NCBI GenBank assembly: GCA_030037185.1
Contig: JASHRR010001244.1
Span: 1-7,741 of the forward strand
Length of the DNA: 7,741 bases
Source: Xanthobacteraceae bacterium
GTDB taxonomy: Bacteria > Pseudomonadota > Alphaproteobacteria > Rhizobiales > Xanthobacteraceae
Direction: 5' to 3'
Under the pieces are notes generated by a model. The model saw nothing but the letters and a program-made list of their open reading frames with translations, did not search any database and was not told the DNA's origin. The position numbers and the translations under genes were made by a program. Position 1 is the first letter of the stretch. Each line of letters starts with the position of its first letter. Below are positions 1-5,194 of the stretch, one piece after another.

Positions 1-18
1 CTCTCATAAACGAAGCCT

Positions 19-52
19 GTCACGTCTGGCGTGCGCTGCACCCGCAGGTGAC
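19..52 (+). promoter_or_regulatory. Imperfect hairpin upstream of the SH3-domain gene
   Basis: Nested inverted repeats can fold as GTCAC (19-23), CTG (26-28) and GTGC (31-34) pairing with GCAC (38-41), CAG (45-47) and GTGAC (48-52), with short internal loops and a 3-nt apex. It ends 50 bases before the start codon at 102. No T-run follows, so it does not look like an intrinsic terminator for an upstream gene. It may be a 5'-leader structure or an operator. Function is unknown. Confidence 0.35.
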
Positions 53-101
53 GGCCGACGGAACTCGCAAGCATGTTCCGAGCGATAACGGGAGGACCAC
101 C

Positions 102-479
102 ATGAAAATTGACTTTTTGACCCGATCCGTCGCCATTAACATGGCCGTTGGCGCCATGGCATTCGCGCTATTCGCGAACAGCTCCGCTTCGGCAGCCAAC
201 ATCCCGGTAGACAGTTTGAAAATCGCGCCAGGGGTCGTGAAGGCGTCCGGCTACGAAACGCCGCCGGCCCCCAGCTACATCGTTGCCAACAGCACGAACA
301 TCTTCAGCAACCACGCATTCTACGGAACCAACGTTACGGGCGAGCTGAAGCGCGGAGAGAAGCCTGAAGTGCTTGCAAAAGTGAAAGGATGGCAGTGGGT
401 GCTGATCGGCAACCAAGGAACCGGCATCGGCTACGTCGCAACTTCGATGTTGTCGCCGGCAGACAAATACATCCGGTAG
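102..479 (+). CDS. Small secreted SH3-domain (SH3b-like) protein
   Basis: This is a 125-aa protein predicted to be exported to the periplasm. The start at 102 is chosen because GGAGG at 91-95 sits 6 bases upstream and because the protein then opens with a standard signal peptide: basic residues K2 and R8, a hydrophobic core at about 11-25, and an Ala-Ser-Ala-Ala cleavage region at about 29-32. An ATG-independent upstream extension to 48 is open but would bury the signal. Residues about 58-117 look like a bacterial SH3 fold: a variable first strand (SYIVANSTNIFS), then GELKRGEKPEVLAKVKGWQWV and a closing GIGYVATSML. SH3b domains commonly bind peptidoglycan or proteins in the cell envelope; the target here cannot be read from sequence. 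It appears monocistronic, with the next recognised gene 1.1 kb away. The SH3-like assignment is from pattern recognition. Confidence 0.8.
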   Translation: MKIDFLTRSVAINMAVGAMAFALFANSSASAANIPVDSLKIAPGVVKASGYETPPAPSYIVANSTNIFSNHAFYGTNVTGELKRGEKPEVLAKVKGWQWVLIGNQGTGIGYVATSMLSPADKYIR

Positions 480-924
480 GCTCGGTGCAGACCGGCGAAA
501 GGCCATTCCATACGCTCAAGTTGAAGGCTTGTCGTTGACGCCGTCACCGGTTGCTCTTTGTGTCGCTGCACTGCGCCGGCTGCTTGCTTGAGCTACGCGA
601 GTCATGCGTCGCCCGTCCTTCCCCATTGTTCTAGCCGTCGCGTGCGCAACTGTGGGGAGGGGCTGGCACGCGTATCCAAGAACAGTCGTATGACCGCTCA
701 TGGGCTGGCACAACCTCGCCCGGGCGCGACGAGGGCAGAGGTGTGTGCGCGCCGATTGGGTAGCGGCTTGCGTCCGGAGATCTGCTGCGTTCCTCGCACT
801 AAATAATTGAGCGGGAGTGAGAGGTTTATCGCGTCTACCAAACCTGAAGGGGGCTGGTGAAACTCCGCAGCGGCAACAGTCCTTGGGCTGTGACGAGGGC
901 CCCGGTCCGACGTCAAGCGTCTTT

Positions 925-960
925 GTTTTCCATCGCCCAGTTAAGTTTTCCACCGGGCCA
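925..960 (+). repeat. Short direct repeat, 20-base period
   Basis: GTTTTCCATCGCCCA (925-939) is followed after GTTAA by GTTTTCCACCGGGCCA (945-960). The shared core is GTTTTCCA-C-CG. The motif resembles the repeated GTTTTCCA-type transposase-binding sites I associate with the ends of rhizobial IS21-like elements, but no istA or istB fragment is seen beside it. The IS assignment is therefore only a suggestion. Confidence 0.35.
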
Positions 961-1210
961 CCCCGACCTGCAACGCATGAGCCGGACCGCGTTTTTTGAC
1001 GCCGGGAGAAGATGACGCAGGAGTTAATGAGGACCTTTCTCACAATTAACAATACTTCGCTCGGGCAGTTCTGAGCCAAAGATATCGAAGACGGTCTTGC
1101 ATCATATCAGGACTTGCGCCAATTTCGATCGAAGAGCCTCGGCTTTCTCGACCCGTCCCGCAGCGTCTCAGCGCAGATGAGGCCGGCATCTCTCCCGGGC
1201 GCCTGAACTT

Positions 1211-1259
1211 CAGCGCACGCGTGCCTCCGCGCGAGGTGCGTGCGGGTTGCCCGGCGCTG
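1211..1259. other. GC-rich nested hairpin
   Basis: An inner stem pairs GCACGC (1215-1220) with GCGTGC (1238-1243), and CCTC (1224-1227) with GAGG (1233-1236) around a 5-nt loop. CAGC (1211-1214) can also pair with GCTG (1256-1259). No T-run follows on either strand, so a terminator is unlikely. It could be a structured RNA piece or a decayed element end. Confidence 0.3.
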
Positions 1260-1362
1260 AGATTTGCTCGCCCGCGCGGTTAGATTACTGGAAACGCGCG
1301 AATGGCCATTTCTTAGTTAGGAACCCCGCCCGTCAATTCTCTTGCCTCTTCTCCCGCGCGGG

Positions 1363-1406
1363 CTCGCTGCGCCAGACACTCCACCTCGCTGCGCCAGGCA
1401 CTCCGC
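1363..1406. repeat. 22-bp tandem duplication
   Basis: Two adjacent 22-bp units (1363-1384 and 1385-1406) share the core CTCGCTGCGCCAG-CACTCC and differ at two positions (A/G at unit positions 14 and 21). It lies in non-coding DNA about 160 bases before the SEC-C gene. The length is not a multiple of three, which agrees with a non-coding context. Replication slippage is the simplest origin. Confidence 0.7.
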
Positions 1407-1567
1407 CTCTTCGCTGAAGAACCAGAAGTTATCCTCCACGGTAGATCGGGCGCTCACGCCGCTCTCGGCGGAATGAGTTGTCCACACGCGTCTTTACATT
1501 GGCCGCAAAGGGCGTATTCAGCAAGTCGAGGCTACCGAATCTGTGAACACGATTCGCGAGACCGTAA

Positions 1568-3073
1568 ATGAAACTTGGTCGCAACGACCCCTGCTTTTGC
1601 GGCAGCGGCAAGAAATACAAGCACTGTTGTCTCGACGCAGGGGCTGTCCCGGTCACCGCCCCCGCCGACCTTACTTGGCGCCGGCTACGTACACTGCTCG
1701 ATGGTTATCCGACCGACATGCTGCGCTTTATCGCCGAGGCCTACGGTCCGTTGGCGGTGCATGAGGCCTGGGGCGCGTTCACGGGTGATGATGATCTTGA
1801 GTACGATCCCGATACGCCGCTCATGCAGCTGTTCATGCCGTGGTTGTTCCACAGCTGGACGCCCGATCCCCTCACCAGCGAAGTTGTGAATAAGTCTCTG
1901 CACGACGTGCCCCCCACCGAGGCATATCTGGCCGCCAGAGGGCGTCGGCTCGACCCGCTTCTCCGGCGCTATCTCGAATCCCTCCTAACCGCTCCGTTTA
2001 CATTCTTCGAAGTACTGACTTGCGATCCCGGATCTGGAATGATCTTGCGCGATGTCATGACGCGGGAGAAGCACGCAGTTACCGAGCGCAGCGCATCGCA
2101 AGCGATGCAGCCCGGCGATTTGTTGTTCGGGCAGCTGGCGTCGGTAGACCGGCTGACCATGCTCGAAGCGTGCAATGGCTTTGCCATTCGGCCGATGGAG
2201 AAAGCGCCGATCATTGAACTGCGCGCTCAGATTGCCTCAGCCGGCCCAGCGATCACCCATCAGGTCCTGCGGGACTGGGATTTCGCATTGCTCGAATTAT
2301 TTCACGAAATTGCCGATCGGTTCTTCAACCCAAAGCTGCCTATCTTGCTGAACACCGATGGCGAACCGCTTTCGCCGCACAAACTCGTATTCGACCTCAC
2401 TGCCTCGCCACAGGCCACATTTGATGCGCTAAAGCATCTTGCGCTGGACGAGCCGGATGACGACCTGCTGGCGGATGCCAAACGCGATGCTGAGGACAAA
2501 CTGACAGGGGTTCGTTTCTCCTGGAAGAAGCGCGACAACAGAATGCATGCTGGATGGGACAATACTGTGCTCGGCTGGATCGAGATTGACGGTACGCGTC
2601 TCATTGCGGAGGTCAACTCGCAGGCTCGCGCCAACGCTATACGAAAGGCGATCGAGGCGGCACTCAGCGGGGACGTCCGTTATCGCGCGTGCGAAATCCA
2701 ATCGCTGGAGAAAATGCTTGCCGATGTACCGGCGGCTGGCCGCGTGAGCGGCGGCGCAGCCCGCAACCAACTGGACGAACGTCCCGAAGTGCGCGAAACA
2801 ATCTCCGCCATGCTGGCGGCCCATTGGGAGCACTGGGTGGATCAGCCAATCCCAATTCTTGGAAACCGTACACCGATGGAGGCCGTCAAGAATCCCGACG
2901 GGCGCGAGATCGTCGAGTCGATCGTCATTCAGGCGGAACGGGACAGCCGCAGCCCACATTTGCAAACGGACGAGGATGTGTTTCGGCGGCTGCGTGAGAG
3001 GCTCGGTCTTGCTGCAAGCCGATCGACGACTGGCGCGACGCGGCACGGGCGTGCCTTTGCTCGTGAAGCATAA
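1568..3073 (+). CDS. SEC-C motif protein of unknown function, 501 aa
   Basis: The N-terminus carries a SEC-C zinc-binding motif at residues 4-22 (GRNDPCFCGSGKKYKHCC; C9, C11, C20, C21), the module also found at the end of SecA. The remainder matches the general layout of large stand-alone SEC-C proteins. A middle block at about 145-215 (FFEVLTCDPGSGMILRDV, then QPGDLLFGQL) looks like the beta-rich region of that group. A C-terminal block at about 420-447 (W-WVDQPIPILGNRTPMEAV) resembles the PIPALGG-TP-EA motif common in such proteins. The start is fixed: an in-frame TAA directly precedes the ATG, although the ribosome binding site is weak. No enzyme motif or signal peptide is visible, so a cytoplasmic protein is expected. 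The last 15-20 residues (after about 484) are low in family character and sit just before a decayed intron fragment, so the original C-terminus may have been replaced. The biochemical role is unknown. Confidence 0.85.
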   Translation: MKLGRNDPCFCGSGKKYKHCCLDAGAVPVTAPADLTWRRLRTLLDGYPTDMLRFIAEAYGPLAVHEAWGAFTGDDDLEYDPDTPLMQLFMPWLFHSWTPDPLTSEVVNKSLHDVPPTEAYLAARGRRLDPLLRRYLESLLTAPFTFFEVLTCDPGSGMILRDVMTREKHAVTERSASQAMQPGDLLFGQLASVDRLTMLEACNGFAIRPMEKAPIIELRAQIASAGPAITHQVLRDWDFALLELFHEIADRFFNPKLPILLNTDGEPLSPHKLVFDLTASPQATFDALKHLALDEPDDDLLADAKRDAEDKLTGVRFSWKKRDNRMHAGWDNTVLGWIEIDGTRLIAEVNSQARANAIRKAIEAALSGDVRYRACEIQSLEKMLADVPAAGRVSGGAARNQLDERPEVRETISAMLAAHWEHWVDQPIPILGNRTPMEAVKNPDGREIVESIVIQAERDSRSPHLQTDEDVFRRLRERLGLAASRSTTGATRHGRAFAREA

Positions 3074-3081
3074 GGCCGCGG

Positions 3082-3478
3082 GGCCAGCAGGGGGCTTACG
3101 ACACCTCCTTGCGGAGTGCCGCATTTGCTCTGCTTGCCTCCTGTCAGGCGCGGCTTTCCTTCGCGTCCAGCTCCTCGACCGGCGTCTTCAGCCACAGCCT
3201 TATCAGCCGCAGCACGTGCCGGTCAACGATGCGCCGGGCCACTGATTTGAGTAGCTGCACGTGCGGAATTTCATCGAAGCATTTCGACAAGTCGTCGTCC
3301 ACCCCGTCGGGGGTAACCCTGGCGGATCAACCGGTGCACTTGCCTGACAGCCCCGACCCCGCTGCGCCGGGGGGGCGGTAGCCGCGAGCGCAATCCTCGA
3401 AGTCTGCTTCGAAGATCGGTTCCAGCGCTAGCTTGGCTGCGGTCTGAGCTACCCGATCGTAGTCGGCACGGTCAATGC
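3082..3478 (-). pseudogene. ltrA: Group II intron reverse transcriptase/maturase remnant
   Basis: Reading the minus strand across at least three frames gives consecutive pieces of a group II intron RT in the correct order. They are [19 protein letters not shown] with GYRP (about 3370-3455), [10 protein letters not shown] (about 3310-3340), then DLSKCFDEIPH followed by SVARRIVDRHVLRLIRLWLK (about 3190-3295), and finally KPRLTGGKQSKCGTPQGGVV with SPLLA (3082-3160). Intact relatives continue from SPLLA into an Asn-rich segment and the YADD catalytic box; here similarity stops dead at 3081. The N-terminal part upstream of the PT-I-DRV region is also missing. Several frameshifts and a stop after the LDAKESRA segment show it is dead. 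The flanking intron RNA, including a domain V hairpin, was not found. The break lies 8 bases past the stop codon of the SEC-C gene. Confidence 0.9.
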
Positions 3479-3504
3479 AAACTGCACATTGGCTCAGTCA
3501 GACT

Positions 3505-3779
3505 TTGGGATCGGCTGAGATAACCCATCCCTTTCATCCCCTTCGTGGCCGTCGGTTTGCTGTGTTGAAGCTCAGAAAGGTCTCTGGCGTCGAGACCCCT
3601 GAGTCTGCGCCGCCCTGCAACGGGCTCATTTGCGGTCCCACGCCAATTCACTGACTGGGCACCTCCTGGCACATCGCGCGAACCCAATACCGACCAGGGG
3701 ACCGCTGCTCTTTGACGCCGCGCGTGCGCTGGCGCTGGCCGAGCTCATGCACGGGCTGAAACGCAACAATGGGGCTTGA
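3505..3779 (+). pseudogene. DUF5372 / Y4bD-Y4pK-like protein, broken by two frameshifts
   Basis: The first piece reads ITHPFHPLRGRRFAVLKLRK, then VSGVET, ending at 3597. The frame then shifts at a CCCC run (3596-3599) and continues LSLRRPATGSFAVPRQFTDW then APPG. It shifts again at a GGGG run near 3700 to give PLLFDAARALALAELMHGL ending in a TGA at 3777-3779. Removing one base at each run restores a single frame of about 90 codons. The HPFHPLRG opening and the GSFAVP-TDWA-P block are typical of small proteins carried next to transposase or recombinase genes in rhizobia; the family name is from memory. The start is uncertain: TTG at 3505 is in frame, but there is no clear ribosome binding site. 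It lies 55 bases upstream of the DUF6788-type ORF on the same strand, suggesting one former mobile cassette. Because both lesions are in homopolymer runs, a sequencing error is possible. Confidence 0.7.
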
Positions 3780-3796
3780 CCGATGATCCGCTCTCT

Positions 3797-3828
3797 GAAT
3801 CAATCGGACAACCGTTTGATTCGGTCCG
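3797..3828 (+). promoter_or_regulatory. Two overlapping, mutually exclusive hairpins before the DUF6788-type ORF
   Basis: GAATCAA (3797-3803) pairs with TTGATTC (3816-3822) around a 12-nt loop. CGGAC in that loop (3805-3809) can instead pair with GTCCG (3824-3828). The two folds cannot coexist. They end 6 bases before the ATG at 3835, in the place where a ribosome binding site would be expected. They may control translation or be a leftover terminal inverted repeat. Confidence 0.3.
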
Positions 3829-3834
3829 CTTAAC

Positions 3835-4173
3835 ATGAAAAACCCGTCCACCGCATCGTTACGCAGACGCCGCCAGCAGCTGATACGGGCTCTGCCCTCA
3901 ATCGAACACATCATACGCGGATCACTCATCGAGACCTACAAGCGCTGCGGGCATGGCGGCTGCCATTGCGCCGACGGCCCCGGGCACGGACCCAAGCGAT
4001 ACTTGTCGACGGTTGCTCGAACCGGCGAACGCCCACGCCTCGGCTATGTGCCGAACGCGGCCTACCCGCGAGTCGCCGAGTTTCTGGCCAACTATCGCAA
4101 GCTCCAGGAGATGCTCAACGCGATTTGCGCGATCAACGCGGAGCTTCTGCGTCGCCGCGAAAGTCTGGACTAG
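3835..4173 (+). CDS. DUF6788-type protein, mobile-element associated
   Basis: This 112-aa intact ORF has the features I know from the DUF6788 family: an N-terminal basic helix (RRRRQQLIRALPS), a core RGSLIETYKRCG, a Cys/His cluster C38-x4-C43-x-C45 followed by GPGHGPKRYLS, then GYVPN, and a C-terminal amphipathic helix ending NAELLRRRESLD. The Cys/His cluster suggests metal binding. The molecular role is not known; in my recollection such ORFs often accompany transposase genes. An in-frame TGA at 3817-3819 limits the start to the ATG at 3835, which has no Shine-Dalgarno sequence. A DUF5372-like pseudogene lies directly upstream. Immediately downstream, an ATG overlaps the stop region (4174) but opens only a 9-codon frame, so any transposase that once followed has been lost. 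Confidence 0.75.
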   Translation: MKNPSTASLRRRRQQLIRALPSIEHIIRGSLIETYKRCGHGGCHCADGPGHGPKRYLSTVARTGERPRLGYVPNAAYPRVAEFLANYRKLQEMLNAICAINAELLRRRESLD

Positions 4174-4471
4174 ATGGCACGATCGGCTGAATCTTCGGAT
4201 TGAGCATGATCGGCTCCTTCCGCATTCGGCGGCGGAGGGCCCCGCAGCGAGATAGGATTCGATCATGTTGGCGATGATAGCGCCCGCCTTGACAAAGTCG
4301 AGTGCCGCGATGGCCGGATCCTCTGCCCCTCTTCGCAAAGGCGCGTTCAAAACGGCAGGGACCGGCGCTCCATCATAGTCTTGGGACAACGCCGGCCTGT
4401 GGCACGGACTGCGCGGGGAATGGGGCCGGGACCCGAGGTGTCGCAATCATGCTCGCGAGCGATTGACCCAC
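4174..4471. other. Stretch with no recognised gene; unexplained minus-strand open frame
   Basis: No feature is identified with confidence. On the minus strand a frame open from 4446 contains a protein-like segment (APVPAVLNAPLRRGAEDP, then AIAALDFVKAGAIIANMIES) at about 4250-4385. A second frame has AAGGAG a few bases before an ATG at about 4208 and would begin MLNPKIQPIVPSSPDFRG, stopping soon after. These could be the end and start of adjacent decayed genes, cut by the cassette that ends at 4173. I do not recognise either. Confidence 0.3.
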
Positions 4472-4650
4472 GTCGAAGCCTCTCACCATCGCGCCGAACA
4501 CCGGTAGTGGGCGATCACCGCGACCTTCATGCCGGGAAGATCAGTGTCTATCGAGAATTTCTGCGACGCATTGCGCGTCGTCGAAACCGTCCAGAGCTGA
4601 CCGGCTTTGCAATTAATCGGAACGAGATGGGGGGCGTGAGTACGACCCTG
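4472..4650 (-). pseudogene. Molybdopterin-binding oxidoreductase large-subunit fragment (isoquinoline 1-oxidoreductase beta / CoxL-like)
   Basis: On the minus strand three frames together give VVLTPPISFRLIAKPV (about 4602-4646), then KFSIDTDLPGMKVAVIAHY (4504-4561), then PVFGAMVRGFD (4472-4503). In intact xanthine dehydrogenase/aldehyde oxidase-type large subunits this order is F-RLIGKPV-R-D, a DKV-G linker, KFGIDV-LPGML-A-V and PVFG-KV-SFD. The FRLI-KPV and IDTDLPGM-VAVIAH-PVFG matches are the basis for the call. Only about 60 residues of a protein normally over 700 aa long remain, with at least two frameshifts, and both ends are gone. It is a dead relic with no partner iron-sulfur subunit visible in the window. 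Confidence 0.7.
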
Positions 4651-4691
4651 TCATAGACCTAGCCGAGTTTCCGTCGCGAACAGAAACCAGC

Positions 4692-4741
4692 CTAACTTAA
4701 CTTAGTTGTAATTTGACCGTCGGCGAAATCATTCCAAAGAT
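4692..4741 (+). promoter_or_regulatory. Candidate promoter and operator-like palindrome for the 40-aa microprotein gene
   Basis: This AT-rich stretch stands out in a GC-rich window. TTGACC (4713-4718) could be a -35 box, followed after 17 bases by AAAGAT (4736-4741) as a weak -10. Just upstream, CTAACTTAACTTAG (4692-4705) is a near-perfect palindrome (12 of 14 bases) containing a repeated TAACT. TTAGTT recurs at 4702 and 4742. This is consistent with a regulated promoter, but there is no direct evidence. Confidence 0.4.
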
Positions 4742-4812
4742 TAGTTAAAAAACGAGACTGGTCCCGAAGGCGGTCCGCTAGGAACGTCCCTCGACGAGGG
4801 AGGGCAACCCAC

Positions 4813-4935
4813 ATGGAGTTTCTGGCAGAGAAGTTTGCCGTCCTCGGCATCACGTTCCAATTCTGGATGCCGATCATCATCGGCGCGGTGGCCCTGTATA
4901 TTTTGTATCTATGGAAGCGTGGGCTTGTGGATTAG
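4813..4935 (+). CDS. 40-aa single-pass membrane microprotein upstream of kup
   Basis: The frame runs from ATG at 4813 to TAG at 4933. The protein starts MEFLAEKFAVLGITFQFW and continues with a hydrophobic segment, about residues 17-34 (FWMPIIIGAVALYILYLW), ending in the charged tail KRGLVD. The positive-inside rule predicts a cytoplasmic C-terminus. A strong Shine-Dalgarno (GAGGGAGGG, 4796-4804) sits 8 bases before the ATG, and CCCTCG-A-CGAGGG (4788-4800) partly masks it as an inverted repeat. An AT-rich candidate promoter lies upstream and a Rho-independent terminator follows at 4983-5010, so the gene has a complete transcription-unit layout. I do not recognise the family. Its position before kup recalls small membrane subunits of transporters such as KdpF, but there is no sequence match to KdpF that I can see. 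A role with Kup is inference only. Confidence 0.7.
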   Translation: MEFLAEKFAVLGITFQFWMPIIIGAVALYILYLWKRGLVD

Positions 4936-4982
4936 GATGGTCCCTCCGGTGCAGGGGCATTGCATAACGCTGCCGGCTTCAT

Positions 4983-5010
4983 GGCGCGCCCGCGCCGCCC
5001 TTTTTGTTTT
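4983..5010 (+). terminator. Rho-independent terminator after the microprotein gene
   Basis: GGCGCG (4983-4988) and CGCGCC (4991-4996) form a GC stem (effectively 5 bp with a 4-nt loop), followed after GCCC by a T-tract TTTTTGTTTT (5001-5010). It starts about 48 bases after the microprotein stop and lies 185 bases before the kup start. It should end most microprotein transcripts, leaving kup to its own promoter or to read-through. Confidence 0.6.
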
Positions 5011-5058
5011 GCCGACGGTCGGCGAGGATGGTAACGGGGCTCGCGCAGTTGTCCGAGA

Positions 5059-5139
5059 GCGCCGACCTCGACCCTGCACCAACTCTTCCCGCACGCGGCG
5101 GGAGAAAGGTGGCTGAGGGCGGTAGACGGCGCGGTCGGC
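5059..5139. repeat. 81-bp nested intergenic palindrome
   Basis: Four arms pair in order around a centre near 5095: GCCGACC (5061-5067) with GGTCGGC (5133-5139), CCCT (5072-5075) with AGGG (5116-5119), CACC (5077-5080) with GGTG (5108-5111), and TCCCGC (5087-5092) with GCGGGA (5098-5103). The core TCCCGC-GCGGGA flanked by CCCT-CACC and GGTG-AGGG resembles the dispersed palindromic repeats common between genes in rhizobial genomes. It lies in the leader or promoter region of kup, between the upstream terminator and the start codon. Confidence 0.65.
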
Positions 5140-5194
5140 TTGGTGCTACAAACCGCAGCCCTTCTTGTGCGGCGCAATATCGGTTGCCATTCAT

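Larger units (their letters stand above)
480..1567. other. 1.1-kb stretch without a recognisable gene
   Basis: No convincing gene is seen on either strand. The longest open frame is minus-strand 516-1079 (187 aa), which is rich in Arg, Ser, Thr and Pro, has no motif I recognise, and looks like a GC-rich chance frame or decayed DNA. The stretch does contain a 20-base-period direct repeat (925-960), a GC-rich hairpin (1211-1259) and a 22-bp tandem duplication (1363-1406), listed separately. The promoter of the SEC-C gene should lie in its right part, but no clear -35/-10 pair stands out. Highly decayed mobile-element DNA is the most likely content; this is inference. Confidence 0.5.

Noticed and set aside
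820..930. Cobalamin-riboswitch-like string (GGTGAAACTCC ... GGCTGTGACGAGG)
   Set aside because: It resembles parts of the B12-box region, but the conserved CCCGC-ACTGT spacing and the 3' GCCAG-ACCTGCC segment are absent, and no B12-related gene follows.
971..997. Possible terminator: AACGC / GCGTT stem followed by T-run
   Set aside because: Only 5 bp of stem with a 12-14-nt loop, and no gene ends just upstream.
1012..1074. 20-codon ORF starting ATGACGCAGG
   Set aside because: GGGAG lies only 3 bases from the ATG, the peptide is unremarkable, and nothing else supports it.
516..1079. 187-aa open frame on the minus strand
   Set aside because: It has no recognisable domain, a biased Arg/Ser/Thr/Pro composition and no convincing ribosome binding site, and it covers repeats; it looks like a GC-rich chance frame.
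2429..3124. 231-aa minus-strand open frame opposite the SEC-C gene
   Set aside because: It is a shadow of the plus-strand coding frame; only its first residues overlap the intron relic and in the wrong frame.
5165..5194. TTG-initiated N-terminal extension of Kup
   Set aside because: There is no Shine-Dalgarno, and the added residues (CGAISVAIH) have no family character; the ATG at 5195 is more plausible.
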